Source: Polaromonas sp.
Lineage (GTDB): Bacteria > Pseudomonadota > Gammaproteobacteria > Burkholderiales > Burkholderiaceae_C
Assembly: GCF_016185115.1 (NCBI RefSeq)
Contig: NZ_JACPOF010000005.1
Coordinates: forward strand, 1-64,000
Direction: 5' to 3'
Length of the DNA: 64,000 nucleotides
The notes below the pieces were generated by a model that ran no database searches, was not told the origin of the DNA, and saw nothing but the letters and a program-made list of their open reading frames with translations. This document shows positions 8,887-17,584 of this stretch, piece by piece (within the stretch, counting starts at the first letter, position 1; each line of letters opens with the position of its first letter). A program made the translations under genes and the position numbers.

Positions 8887-9402
8887 TCAGGTTTCTGCCA
8901 GCAGCTTTTCAATCAGCTGGTGCAGGGCCGCAAAGTCAGGCTCGCCCACATACTGCTTGACGATCTCGCCGCGCTTGTTGACGATGTAGGTCGTGGGGGT
9001 GAGCTGCACATCGCCCCAGGCCTTGGCGACGGCGCCCGTGTTGTCGATGGCGACCTTGAAGGGGAGCTTGCGGGTTTCGGTGTAGTTGACGACGTAGCTG
9101 GGCGGGTCGTAACTCATGGCGACGGCCATGGTGTCGTAGCCCTGGCTTTTGTACTTGTTGTAGGTGGCTATGACCTTAGGCATTTCCGCCACGCAGGTGA
9201 CGCAGCTGGTGGCCCAGAAATTGACCAGCGTGACCTTGCCCTTGAGGTCTGCGGTGGTCTGTTTGCTGCCGTCGAGCAACACAAAGGTCGAGTTTGGCGC
9301 AGTCTGTGCGCCGCCGCATCCGTAGAGCCCCGCCACGCTGGCCATGGCAAGCACCGCTGCTGCAGCCATGCGGCATACTGGGGCGGCGAAAAATTTATTC
9401 AT
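8887..9402 (-). CDS. TlpA/ResA-like thioredoxin-fold lipoprotein
   Basis: A membrane-anchored thiol-disulfide protein of 171 residues. The N-terminus MNKFFAAPVCRMAAAAVLAM leads to a lipobox LYGC, so the mature protein is probably a lipoprotein facing the periplasm. The thioredoxin domain carries the redox motif WATSCVTCVAEMPK and the cis-Pro region TPTTYIVNKRGEI. An ATG at 9414 would add four residues. The start lies 13 bp from the start of the divergent DUF4197 gene, so its promoter must lie inside that gene. Likely role: reduction in cytochrome c maturation or oxidative protection. Confidence 0.88.
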   Translation of the reverse strand: MNKFFAAPVCRMAAAAVLAMASVAGLYGCGGAQTAPNSTFVLLDGSKQTTADLKGKVTLVNFWATSCVTCVAEMPKVIATYNKYKSQGYDTMAVAMSYDPPSYVVNYTETRKLPFKVAIDNTGAVAKAWGDVQLTPTTYIVNKRGEIVKQYVGEPDFAALHQLIEKLLAET

Positions 9403-9414
9403 GGGGGTACTCAT

Positions 9415-10128
9415 ATGCAACGTCGCAATTTTAACAAGGCCGGTGTCAGCGCGCTGGGCGCACTGATACTGGCCACCTACCAGCAGGCGCATGCCCTGTC
9501 GCTGGGCGACCTGGCCGGCATCAGCAATACCGACGCCAGTGCCGGCCTGAAAACCGCCCTTGAAAAAGGCGCCATCGCGGCCGTTGCCCTGCTGGGCAAG
9601 ACAGATGGATTCCTCGGCAACCCGAAAGTTCGCATCCCGCTGCCGGGTTTTCTGGAAGATGCGTCCAAACTGCTGAGAAACCTCGGCCAGGGCAAGCGCA
9701 TCGATGAGCTGGTCACGTCGATCAACCGCGCCGCTGAAGCTGCAGTGCCCATGGGCAAGGATTTGCTGGTCAGTGCGGTGCGCAACATGAGCGTCAATGA
9801 TGCCAAGTCCATTCTCACGGGTGGCGAAACCTCGGTCACCACCTTTTTTGCTGAAAAAACCCGTTCACCGCTGGGCGTGAAGTTTTTGCCGGTGGTCACC
9901 AAAGCCACCGAAAAAGTCGGTTTGGCCAATAAATACAACGAGTTCGCCGGCAAGGCAGCGGGTTTTGGCCTGGTCAAGAAGGAAGACGCCAACATCCAGC
10001 AGTACGTGACTGGCAAGTCGCTGGACGGGCTTTACCTCATCATTGGCGAAGAAGAAAAGAAGATACGCCAGGACCCGGTCGGCACCGGCAGTGCGATTTT
10101 GAAGAAGGTCTTTGGCGCGATGAAGTGA
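9415..10128 (+). CDS. DUF4197-type exported protein
   Basis: 237 residues starting MQRRNFNKAGVSALGALIL, a twin-arginine-like signal peptide ending near QAHA. The mature part matches the DUF4197 pattern as I know it: ASAGLKTALEKGAIAAVALLG, then LPGFLEDASKLLRNLGQGK, DAKSILTGGETSVTTFF and LDGLYLIIGEEEKKIRQDP. The function is unknown. A GGGGGT ribosome site 5 nt before the ATG decides the start; the frame stays open far upstream but that part is antisense to the lipoprotein gene. Confidence 0.85.
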   Translation: MQRRNFNKAGVSALGALILATYQQAHALSLGDLAGISNTDASAGLKTALEKGAIAAVALLGKTDGFLGNPKVRIPLPGFLEDASKLLRNLGQGKRIDELVTSINRAAEAAVPMGKDLLVSAVRNMSVNDAKSILTGGETSVTTFFAEKTRSPLGVKFLPVVTKATEKVGLANKYNEFAGKAAGFGLVKKEDANIQQYVTGKSLDGLYLIIGEEEKKIRQDPVGTGSAILKKVFGAMK

Positions 10129-10177
10129 TGGCGGGGCAAAGCGGCGGAAGATTGATCAGAATCGCTCTTGCCCGCTA

Positions 10178-10356
10178 TTTTTAACGTGTACGTTAAAAAA
10201 TCCCGAAAAGTTAAGTTTCATATTAACTTTTGCCAATCTGGATGGTTTTTGAGTCCCTGGTGAGCTTCAAAACGGCCAAAAAAGGCCATTTTTGAGTGCC
10301 AAATCGGGCTGCAAGCCAATAAATACGTGCGTGAGCAGCTACTAAAAATATAGCGA
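10178..10356 (+). repeat. dispersed palindrome-headed intergenic repeat, copy 1
   Basis: This copy fills most of the 259-nt gap. A near-perfect palindrome TTTTTAACGT-GT-ACGTTAAAAA is at 10178-10199 and a second inverted repeat AAAAGTTAA/TTAACTTTT at 10206-10231. A variable middle follows, then the conserved core GGCTGCAAGCCAATAAATAC, beginning at 10307 and continuing through GTGCGTGAGCAGCTACT. The same core recurs near 20559 and 44929 in the same orientation. The core contains a GGCTGC/GCAGCT inverted repeat. Confidence 0.8.
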
Positions 10357-10387
10357 TCTATCCTCTGCCCCGAGTCGGCTCTGACTG

Positions 10388-10891
10388 CTAGCGGGCCAGC
10401 GCCTTGCGCGCCGTGGCCAGTCGCTCGTCCAGATAGGCGCCGTAGAAGTCCGGCACGGCAATGCCGACCAGCGGTGGTGCCAGCATCTGGCCCTGCGGGC
10501 CCAGAAACAGCACCGTCGGCGTAAAAGTCGCCTTCCACAAGCCGGCCTGCACTTCCGGGCTGACGGGCTTGCCGTCAAAACCAGTCAGTGATGCCCGGCG
10601 GTCCGTGATGTTGATTTGCCAGGCCTGCAGGCCTTCAGCGCGCATGGGCAGCAGGTAGCTGCGCCGCACCAGCTCGCAATATGGGCAGCCGGGCAGGCTG
10701 ATGAGCAGCACCAGCGGCTCGCCTTTGGCGGCTGCGGTTTGCGCGGCCAGCGGCAGCGATGGCGGAACGGGCAGGGCGGTGTCTGCTGCCAGTACCCGCG
10801 AAGCCAGGGTGCATGCGAGCGCTGCGCCGGCGATCAGCGCCAGCGAATGCCGCCTGCTGCCAAGCGGCGAAACTGAAATGTGTGGTGTCAT
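10388..10891 (-). CDS. exported thioredoxin-like protein with CPYC motif
   Basis: 167 residues with a signal peptide (RRHSLALIAGAALACTLASR, cleavage near VLAAD). The redox site is LPGCPYCELVRRSYL, glutaredoxin-like CPYC in a thioredoxin fold, and TPTVLFLGPQGQ carries the cis-Pro. It resembles SoxW-type or thiol-reductase-like periplasmic proteins. The start ATG overlaps the stop of the CoA-transferase (ATGA at 10891), so the two are translationally coupled although no functional link is obvious. Confidence 0.85.
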   Translation of the reverse strand: MTPHISVSPLGSRRHSLALIAGAALACTLASRVLAADTALPVPPSLPLAAQTAAAKGEPLVLLISLPGCPYCELVRRSYLLPMRAEGLQAWQINITDRRASLTGFDGKPVSPEVQAGLWKATFTPTVLFLGPQGQMLAPPLVGIAVPDFYGAYLDERLATARKALAR

Positions 10892-12126
10892 CAGATGATC
10901 TTGCTGTCTTTCAGTCCAGACAGTTTTTCATCTCCGTAGTTCAGCACGCTGCGCAGCACTTCATCGGTGTGCTGGCCCAGGCGCGGCGGCGGCAGGTCGG
11001 TGCGTACCGGCGTGGCGCTGAGCTTGATGGGGCTGGACACCAGCCGCAGGTCATGCCGCAAAGGGTGCTGCCATTCGGTCACCATCTTGCGCGCCTCGAC
11101 CTGCGGGTCGGTGAAGACCTCGGCCAGGTTGTTGATCGCGCCACAGGGCACCTTGGCCGCTTCAAGCGCGGCCAGCCAGTCGGCCTTGCTGCGGGTCTTG
11201 AGCACGGTCTCCAGAATCGGCACCAGCTGCGCGCGGTTCTTCACGCGGTCGCTGTTCTTCGCAAACAGCGGGTTCACGCCCAGTTCGGGGATGTTGGCGA
11301 CGCCGCAGAACTTGACGTACTGCGAGTCGTTGCCGACCGCCAGGATCAGGTGGTCTTTGGTTCCATCCGCAGCAGGCGCAGTTTCAAACACCTGGTAGGG
11401 CACGATGTTCTGGTGCGCATTGCCCATGCGGCCGGGCACCTTGCCGCTGACGAGATAGTTCGCGCCCAGATTGGCCAGCATGGCCACCTGTGTGTCGAGC
11501 AGCGCCATGTCCACGTACTGACCTTCACCGGTTTTTTCGGCATGACGCAGCGCTGCGAGGATGCCGACCGTGGCGTACATGCCGGTCATCAAATCAGCGA
11601 CGGCAACCCCGACCTTTTGCGGCCCGCCGCCTATGTCGTCACGCTCGCCGGTCACGCTCATCAGCCCGCCCATGCCCTGGATGGCGTAGTCGTAACCGGC
11701 GCGGTCGGCGTAGGGACCGTTCTGGCCGAAGCCGGTGACCGAGCAGTACACGAGGCGCGGGTTGATGGCCTTGAGCGAGGCGTAATCCAGTCCGTAGCGC
11801 GCCATGTCGCCGACCTTGAAGTTCTCAACAAACACATCGCAATGCAAGGCCAAATCGCGTATCAGCGACTGGCCCTCGGCTTTGGCGATGTCGCAGGTGA
11901 CGGAGCGTTTGTTGCGGTTGGCACCTAGGTAATAGGCCGCTTCGCGCGTCTCGTTGCCCTGGTCGTCCTTCAGGAAGGGCGGGCCCCAGGTGCGAGTGTC
12001 GTCCCCTGCGCCGGGGCGCTCGATCTTGATGACATCGGCACCAAGGTCGGCAAGGTTCTGGGTGCACCAGGGGCCCGCGAGTACACGGGAAAGATCGAGA
12101 ACGCGGATGCCGTCTAAAGAATTCAT
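10891..12126 (-). CDS. class III (CaiB/BaiF) CoA-transferase
   Basis: 411 residues, full length for the formyl-CoA/carnitinyl-CoA transferase family, which moves CoA between acyl groups through an aspartyl-CoA intermediate. The family start LDGIRVLDLSRVLAGPWCTQ, the ADVIKIERPGAGD segment, ENFKVGDMARYGLDY and GYDYAIQGMGGLMSVTG are all present. The catalytic Asp is probably Asp178 in VAVADLMTGMYA. It is divergent from the TetR gene, and TGTACG-type sites lie in the shared intergenic region. It may act in the same catabolic route as the ABC/FAH operon, but the substrate is unknown. Confidence 0.93.
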   Translation of the reverse strand: MNSLDGIRVLDLSRVLAGPWCTQNLADLGADVIKIERPGAGDDTRTWGPPFLKDDQGNETREAAYYLGANRNKRSVTCDIAKAEGQSLIRDLALHCDVFVENFKVGDMARYGLDYASLKAINPRLVYCSVTGFGQNGPYADRAGYDYAIQGMGGLMSVTGERDDIGGGPQKVGVAVADLMTGMYATVGILAALRHAEKTGEGQYVDMALLDTQVAMLANLGANYLVSGKVPGRMGNAHQNIVPYQVFETAPAADGTKDHLILAVGNDSQYVKFCGVANIPELGVNPLFAKNSDRVKNRAQLVPILETVLKTRSKADWLAALEAAKVPCGAINNLAEVFTDPQVEARKMVTEWQHPLRHDLRLVSSPIKLSATPVRTDLPPPRLGQHTDEVLRSVLNYGDEKLSGLKDSKII

Positions 12127-12202
12127 CCCGCTATTTTGACCGCTTGCCCGCGGTCCCGTCGCCTGGGGTGCCGTGGGCGGGCCAACAGGCCCTGGTCAGG
12201 GT

Positions 12203-12238
12203 TTGTACGCGTGTTCAATTTTTTTGTACGGTCGTACA
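12203..12238. promoter_or_regulatory. probable TetR operator between CoA-transferase and TetR genes
   Basis: TGTACG-GT-CGTACA at 12225-12238 is a perfect 14-bp dyad, and TTGTACG occurs again at 12203-12209, about two helical turns upstream. The dyad ends 10 bp before the TetR ATG, where binding would block expression. A TetR-type regulator acting on both divergent genes is the simplest reading. Confidence 0.55.
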
Positions 12239-12248
12239 GTACCAGCTC

Positions 12249-13037
12249 ATGCTGAGCAGCACACGCCCCCCATCCGCACCCGCCAGGGCGGGGCGCACGC
12301 GCCTGCCGAAGATTGCGCTGACGCCCTCCGTCAAAAAGCCCGCACCCAAAACAAAAACCGACCGCAAGGCCGACATCCTGCTTGCGGCTGAAAAGCTGTT
12401 TGCGCAGCACGGTTACCACGCGGTCAGCATCCGCCAGATTGCCGATGAGGCCGGCGTGCCGCTGGCGCTGGTGGGCTATCACTACGGCCCCAAGCATGAG
12501 CTGTTCTATGCCATCTTTGCGCACTGGAACGACACCATTGAAGAGCGGCTTCAGGGCCTGCGCGATGTCAAGGGTGACCCCTTGCACCCCGACACCCTGC
12601 CGCGCATCATCGAGGCCTTCATAGGCCCGGTGCTGCGGCTGCGCGCCAGCCCCGAGGGCGAGTACTACGCCCTGCTAGTAGCGCGCGAACTTTATATTTC
12701 GCAAGACCAGACAGACCGCGTGCTGCGTGATTTTTTCGACCCGCTGGCGCACGCCTTTATCGATGCGATGAACAAGGTCTTCCCGCATGCCACGCGCGGG
12801 CAGGTCGCCTGGGGTTACCAGTTCCTGCTGGGTGCCCTGCTGCATCACATCAGTGACCACCGCGTCAAACGCCTGGCGCAGGGCGACGCCAGCCCGGCCG
12901 ACCCTTCGGCGGCCGGCATGCTGGCGCATTTCATCGTGGGCGGGCTGCGTGCTGCGCTCGCTCCTGCAAGTCCCCCGGTTTCCACTTCACCCTCACCCAA
13001 AACCCGCAACCTCAAAAACAGAAAGAGACAAGCATGA
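12249..13037 (+). CDS. TetR/AcrR-family transcriptional regulator
   Basis: 262 residues. After a basic, Pro-rich stretch of about 35 residues the TetR HTH is clear: KADILLAAEKLFAQHGYHAV, SIRQIADEAGVPLALVGYHY and GPKHELFYAIFAHW. The C-terminal ligand domain resembles longer TetR proteins with a CECR-like second domain, and the effector is unknown. The frame stays open upstream to 12144, but that would run across the operator; the ATG at 12249 is preferred. The stop overlaps the start of the ABC substrate-binding gene (ATGA), so the regulator is part of the operon it probably controls. Confidence 0.9.
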   Translation: MLSSTRPPSAPARAGRTRLPKIALTPSVKKPAPKTKTDRKADILLAAEKLFAQHGYHAVSIRQIADEAGVPLALVGYHYGPKHELFYAIFAHWNDTIEERLQGLRDVKGDPLHPDTLPRIIEAFIGPVLRLRASPEGEYYALLVARELYISQDQTDRVLRDFFDPLAHAFIDAMNKVFPHATRGQVAWGYQFLLGALLHHISDHRVKRLAQGDASPADPSAAGMLAHFIVGGLRAALAPASPPVSTSPSPKTRNLKNRKRQA

Positions 13038-13987
13038 ACAACCTCACCCTCAATCGCCGCGCAGCACTGGGCACCATAGGTGCTGCATCCGCCGCGCTGG
13101 CTTTCCCCGCTTTGGCGCAGTCCGGCAAGATCGTGTTCGGCTATACGGCAGTCACTGATTTCGCCTCGGTCTTTGTGGCGGCAGAGCAGGGCTACTTCAC
13201 CAAACGCAAGCTCGATGTCGAGCTGAAGTTCATTCCGCTGAACTCCACCATTCCGGCGGCCATCCAGTCCGACTCACTGCAGATGGGCGGCCCGACGCCT
13301 TCCGTGTTTTTGCAGTCGGTGGAAGGCGGGCTCGACCACGTGGTGGTGGCTGGCGGTGGTATCACCTCCAAGACCATCACCGGTTTCGGGCTGGTGGCCA
13401 AGGCCGGTTCCGGCATCCGTTCCGCGCAGGATGTGATTGGCAAAAAGGTCGGCGTTCCTGGCCTGGGTGCTTTCCTGCACGTGACCTTCCGCGCATGGCT
13501 CAAACAAAGCGGCGTTGACTACAAGAAGGTCAACTTTGTCGAGGCGTCTTTCCCGCAGCACGGCGACCTGCTGCGTGGCGGCTCCATCGATGCGGTGGTC
13601 ACGGCCGACCCGTTCATGAGCCGCATCGTCGACAGCGGCGTGGGTTACGTGGCCTCGTATTACTCAACCTTCCTTGAGGCCGGCAACCACACCATCCTGT
13701 ACGCGGCCAAACGCGACTGGGCAACGAAGAATGCACCGCAGGTCAGGCTGTTCCGTGAAGCTGTACAGGAAGCCGCTACCTTCATCGGCCAGCCCAAAAA
13801 CGACGGTGCCGTGCGCGACGCCATCGCCAAATACACCAAGCTGCCGCCGGCAGTCGTGGCCAAGGTGCAGATCTCGCCCCCCGGCCCCAGCGTGTCTGAA
13901 AAGCAGATGTCTTACTGGGTTGGCCTGATGAAGGACCAGGGCATGCTGCAAACCGACCCCAAGGTCGCGAACCTGATCTTCAAGTAA
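13034..13987 (+). CDS. ABC transporter substrate-binding protein (SsuA/THI5-like)
   Basis: 317 residues with a twin-arginine-like signal peptide (LNRRAALGTIGAASAALAFP, cleavage near ALAQS). The mature protein has the NMT1/THI5-like fold: IVFGYTAVTDFASVFVAAEQ, GYFTKRKLDVELKFIPL, and the hinge region VGVPGLGAFLHVTFRAWLKQ. Members of this family bind sulfonates, pyrimidines, nitrate or aromatic acids; the ligand cannot be told here. It starts inside the TetR stop and is followed after 150 nt by the ATPase. Confidence 0.92.
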   Translation: MNNLTLNRRAALGTIGAASAALAFPALAQSGKIVFGYTAVTDFASVFVAAEQGYFTKRKLDVELKFIPLNSTIPAAIQSDSLQMGGPTPSVFLQSVEGGLDHVVVAGGGITSKTITGFGLVAKAGSGIRSAQDVIGKKVGVPGLGAFLHVTFRAWLKQSGVDYKKVNFVEASFPQHGDLLRGGSIDAVVTADPFMSRIVDSGVGYVASYYSTFLEAGNHTILYAAKRDWATKNAPQVRLFREAVQEAATFIGQPKNDGAVRDAIAKYTKLPPAVVAKVQISPPGPSVSEKQMSYWVGLMKDQGMLQTDPKVANLIFK

Positions 13988-14004
13988 TTCCATCCCCGTT
14001 GAAA

Positions 14005-14071
14005 GCGATAACTGCGTTGCTTCGTCTTGCCCTGCTATAGCACTGCCCTCGACTTCGCGCCTTGTTATCGC
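14005..14071. repeat. REP-like nested palindrome inside the ABC operon
   Basis: Outer arms GCGATAAC (14005-14012) and GTTATCGC (14064-14071) enclose a perfect central palindrome TGCTATAGCA (14033-14042) flanked by TCTTGCCC and CTGCCCTC. It lies between the binding-protein and ATPase genes, a usual place for elements that lower distal expression or protect upstream mRNA. Only one copy is in the window. Confidence 0.5.
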
Positions 14072-14137
14072 CTCCAATGGAAAGTGGAATACGCCAGGGC
14101 CTGTGCCCTGCGGTAAGTCCCCGACCTATACAAAAAA

Positions 14138-14917
14138 ATGACAAGCACCCCGATACTGACCTTTAACGAGGTGGCCATTCACCTCGGCGGGCGCGAAATT
14201 CTCTCGCCCACTTCCTTTGAGGTGGGGCGGGGCGAGTTTGTCTGCATCGTCGGCCCCAGCGGCTGCGGCAAGACCACCTTGCTGCGTGCCGCCACCGGAT
14301 TGCTGCTGGCCAGCGGCGGCGAGGTGCGGCGCCACGGCAAGCTGGTGACAGAACCCACGCGCGAAGTCGCCTTCGTGTTCCAGGACTACGGCCGCGCGCT
14401 GCTGCCCTGGCGCAGTGTGGAAGGCAACATCAGCCTGGCGCTTGAAGCGGCGGGCGTGCCTGCAGCCGAAAGGCCTGCGCGCATTGCCGACGTGCTGGCC
14501 AAAGTGGGGCTGTCCAAACACGCCTACAAATTTCCTGCACAGCTTTCAGGCGGCATGCAGCAGCGCGTGCAGATCGCACGCTGCCTGGCGCAAAAGCCCG
14601 AAGTGCTGATGATGGACGAGCCTTTCGGCGCGCTGGATGCGCTCACACGCCAGAGCCTGCAGGACGAACTCGCAAGGCTGGTGCGCGACGAAGGCCTCAC
14701 GGTGCTGTTTGTCACGCACGACCTTGAAGAAGCCATTTACCTGGGCGACCGCGTCATTGCACTGCAGGCCAACCCCGGCCCCGGCCGGCCCAGTCTGGCG
14801 CGCATGATTGATGTGCAGATCCCACGCCCCCGCGACCAGCTATCGACCAAGGAGCATCCGGAGTTCCTGAAGCTGCGCCGTGAGCTGTTTGCGTTTATCG
14901 AGCAAAGCCATGACTGA
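14138..14917 (+). CDS. ABC transporter ATP-binding protein (SsuB/TauB type)
   Basis: 259 residues with all nucleotide-binding motifs: Walker A GPSGCGKTT, Q-loop FVFQDYGRALLPW, signature LSGGMQQRVQIAR, Walker B VLMMDEPFGALD and the H-loop LFVTHDLEEAIYL. It energises the importer formed with the two permeases downstream. The C-terminus overlaps the first permease start by 8 nt. Confidence 0.95.
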   Translation: MTSTPILTFNEVAIHLGGREILSPTSFEVGRGEFVCIVGPSGCGKTTLLRAATGLLLASGGEVRRHGKLVTEPTREVAFVFQDYGRALLPWRSVEGNISLALEAAGVPAAERPARIADVLAKVGLSKHAYKFPAQLSGGMQQRVQIARCLAQKPEVLMMDEPFGALDALTRQSLQDELARLVRDEGLTVLFVTHDLEEAIYLGDRVIALQANPGPGRPSLARMIDVQIPRPRDQLSTKEHPEFLKLRRELFAFIEQSHD

Positions 14918-15683
14918 TCCAATGGGGTGGGTTGTCAAAAAACTGAAACCATGGTGGTTTCCCGTGGCGGCGTTAGGCGGTTATGAGTGGTACGCCCGAA
15001 CCATAGGCAAAAACAGTGATGCGATTGCGCCGCCCACAGCCGCCATCAAGGCGTTCGTCACGGCCGTCACCGACGGCTCGCTCTGGGGTGCGACCGGTTT
15101 CACGCTGGGCGCTGCAGCGCTTGGTTTGCTGATTGCAGCAGTGCTGGGCATTGCGTCGGGCATTGTTCTCGGGCTGTCAAAACGCACGGCCCGCATGGCC
15201 TTCTTTTCGATTGAGGTGTTCAGGCCTGTGCCATCGGTGGCGCTGATACCGCTGTCCATGCTGGTCTTCGGTTTTGGTTTGCGCATGGAGTTTTCCATCG
15301 TGGCGTTTGCATCATTCTGGCCTTTGATGATTCTCACGCAGGCGGCAGTGCAGCAGGTTGAACCGCGGCTGCTGGAAGTCAGCCGCGTGCTGGGCCTCAG
15401 CCCGGCGCAGCGCGCCTTCAAGATCATCCTGCCGGCCATAGTCCCGCGCCTGTTTGTCGCCATGCGTCTGGGGGTGTCGATTGCGCTGGTAGTGGCTGTG
15501 ACAGTAGAGGTCGCGGCCAATCCCAATGGCATGGGTTACGCCATGATGATTGCGCAGCAAAGCATGGACCCGAGCCTGATGCTGGCCTGGCTGTTCTGGA
15601 TTGGTGTGGTCGGTTACGCCATCAACTTTGGCGCGCTCCGGCTGGAGCGCTGGGTCAACCGCCGCATGGGGGCTGTGGCATGA
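14910..15683 (+). CDS. ABC transporter permease (SsuC/TauC type), first of two
   Basis: 257 residues with about six membrane spans and the EAA loop with the conserved Gly (QQVEPRLLEVSRVLGLSPAQ) that contacts the ATPase. It starts at the ATG at 14910 inside the end of the ATPase gene; 14925 is an alternative. A second, different permease follows with ATGA overlap, so the channel is probably a heterodimer rather than the usual homodimer of this subfamily. Confidence 0.93.
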   Translation: MTDPMGWVVKKLKPWWFPVAALGGYEWYARTIGKNSDAIAPPTAAIKAFVTAVTDGSLWGATGFTLGAAALGLLIAAVLGIASGIVLGLSKRTARMAFFSIEVFRPVPSVALIPLSMLVFGFGLRMEFSIVAFASFWPLMILTQAAVQQVEPRLLEVSRVLGLSPAQRAFKIILPAIVPRLFVAMRLGVSIALVVAVTVEVAANPNGMGYAMMIAQQSMDPSLMLAWLFWIGVVGYAINFGALRLERWVNRRMGAVA

Positions 15684-16486
15684 GTACGGCAGCCACTGTT
15701 CCACTCGTCAGCAAGCCGCTGCGGCCCTCAGGCACCGGGCCGGCGTCATGGGCCGGTTCTGCGGCGGTGTTTATCGCCATCATGGCGCTGTGGTGGCTGG
15801 CCAGCCATCAGGGCTGGATCAGCAAGGTATTTTTGCCGACACCCGAAGCCACCTGGCTCAGCTTGAAGAATGGCCTGACCGACGGCGAGCTGAAAGAGTT
15901 CACCTGGGCCACCATCACCCGCATGTTTGAAGGCTGGCTGCTGGCCTCGCTGATTGGTGTGGCGCTGGGTGCGCTGATCGGCATCTCTGCCAATGCCCGC
16001 GCCTGGCTGCAGCCCACACTTGAGTTCATGCGGCCTCTGCCTGCGTCGGCATTGCTGCCACTGGCAATCTCCATCTTCGGCCTGAACCCGAACATGGTGC
16101 TTTCTGTTGTGGCGTTCGGCGCGATGTGGCCGGTGCTGCTGGCTACCGTTCACGGCTTTGCTGCTGTCGAGCCGCGCCTGCAGGAAGTTGCGCGCTGCCT
16201 GCAGCTGTCGCGTGGTGCTTTCGTGTGGAAGGTCGGCCTGCCGAATGCGCTGCCCGACATCCTGGCCGGCATGCGGCTGTCGCTGACGGTTTCGCTCATC
16301 GTGTCTGTGGTCGGTGAAATGATTGCCTCGCAGCCGGGGCTGGGCCAGGCGATTTTGCTGGCTGCACGCGCCTTTCGCGCGAGCGAGTTGTTTGCCGGTA
16401 TTGTGCTGCTGGGCCTGATCGGGTTTGCCAGCAGCGCGATGCTCGCCGCTTTTGAAAAACGCTTTCTGAAATGGCAACACCCATGA
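15680..16486 (+). CDS. ABC transporter permease (SsuC/TauC type), second of two
   Basis: 268 residues, six-span BPD_transp_1 permease. The EAA motif is AAVEPRLQEVARCLQLSRGA, and hydrophobic spans include AVFIAIMALWWLASHQG and LLASLIGVALGALIGI. It overlaps the first permease by four bases (ATGA) and overlaps the lactonase-like gene downstream by four bases if the latter starts at 16483. Confidence 0.93.
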   Translation: MSTAATVPLVSKPLRPSGTGPASWAGSAAVFIAIMALWWLASHQGWISKVFLPTPEATWLSLKNGLTDGELKEFTWATITRMFEGWLLASLIGVALGALIGISANARAWLQPTLEFMRPLPASALLPLAISIFGLNPNMVLSVVAFGAMWPVLLATVHGFAAVEPRLQEVARCLQLSRGAFVWKVGLPNALPDILAGMRLSLTVSLIVSVVGEMIASQPGLGQAILLAARAFRASELFAGIVLLGLIGFASSAMLAAFEKRFLKWQHP

Positions 16487-17535
16487 CAGCATCCAATCCG
16501 CTTGACGGTTTTACAGTCGACCGCGCAGCCATTGGCTACATTGGCAAAGACCTGCAACGTCCCGAATGCATCCTGGCCGAACGTGACGGCACGCTGTGGG
16601 CAGCCGATGCGCGTGGCGGTGTCACGCGCATTGCAGCCGACGGCTCGCAGCGTTTTATCGGCCAGACAGCCGATAACCGTTTTGCAGCGGGCTCGATGGA
16701 AGATGAAGCTGCGAAATTTGAAGACCGCCTCACGCAGGGCACGCTGCCGAATGGTCTGGCGTTTGCAGCGAATGGCGACATCCTGATATCAAATTTCGGC
16801 ACCGACCTGCTTGAAGTCATGACACGTGACGGCCGCACACGCACCCTGCATGACCGCATAGACGGCAAGCCGATAGGCAAGGTCAACTTTGTGCTGCGCG
16901 ATTCAAAAAACCGCATCTGGCTGACGGTGTCGACGCGCATGAACCCCTGGACCAGCGCCGCGGCCAGCCGTGTGCGTGACGGCTTTATCTGCGTGGTCGA
17001 TGACAAGGGCATACGCGTCGTGGCCGACGGTTTTTATTTCACCAACGAGATTCGCCTTGATGCAAAGGAAGAGTGGCTCTACATCGTCGAGACCACAGGC
17101 CCCTGCATCTCGCGCATGCGGCTCGATGAGCAGGCGGGCGGTGTGGCGCTGAAGGACCGCGAGGTCTACGGCCCGGCGCATCTGGGCGGCTACCCTGACG
17201 GCATCGCCTTCGATGCCTTCGGCAATCTCTGGTGCACGCTGGTCATGGTCGATCAGCTGATTGCCATCACACCGCAGGGTGACAAGCGCCTGCTGATGGA
17301 CGACAGCGACCCGGAAACCGCCCCCGCGTTTCTCGAAAAAATGGAGGCCGGCACCATCACCGCCGCCGACATGCAGCGCACGCACGGCACCATCGCGCCG
17401 TGGATGGCCAGCATCACTTTCGGCGGCCCCGACCTGCGCACCGCCTACATCGGCAGCCTGCTGGGCACGCTCATTCCCTTCTTTCGTTCGCCCGTCGCCG
17501 GGCTGCCCATGGTGCACTGGCACCAGTCGTTCTGA
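16483..17535 (+). CDS. SMP-30/gluconolactonase-like beta-propeller protein
   Basis: About 350 residues of six-bladed-propeller type. Characteristic stretches are RPECILAERDGTLWAADARG, GTLPNGLAFAANGDILISNF, NEIRLDAKEEWLYIVETTG and GYPDGIAFDAFGNLWCTL, with acidic residues expected to bind a divalent metal. Family members hydrolyse lactones or act as strictosidine-synthase-like enzymes. Two starts are possible: 16471 or 16483; the latter gives an ATGA overlap with the permease stop. Its place in the operon suggests ring-opening of a lactone intermediate of the imported compound. Confidence 0.88.
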   Translation: MTASNPLDGFTVDRAAIGYIGKDLQRPECILAERDGTLWAADARGGVTRIAADGSQRFIGQTADNRFAAGSMEDEAAKFEDRLTQGTLPNGLAFAANGDILISNFGTDLLEVMTRDGRTRTLHDRIDGKPIGKVNFVLRDSKNRIWLTVSTRMNPWTSAAASRVRDGFICVVDDKGIRVVADGFYFTNEIRLDAKEEWLYIVETTGPCISRMRLDEQAGGVALKDREVYGPAHLGGYPDGIAFDAFGNLWCTLVMVDQLIAITPQGDKRLLMDDSDPETAPAFLEKMEAGTITAADMQRTHGTIAPWMASITFGGPDLRTAYIGSLLGTLIPFFRSPVAGLPMVHWHQSF

Positions 17536-17584
17536 TTTCGCACGCTTTCAGTTCCGTTCAACCCCACTCACAACAGGACACCCC

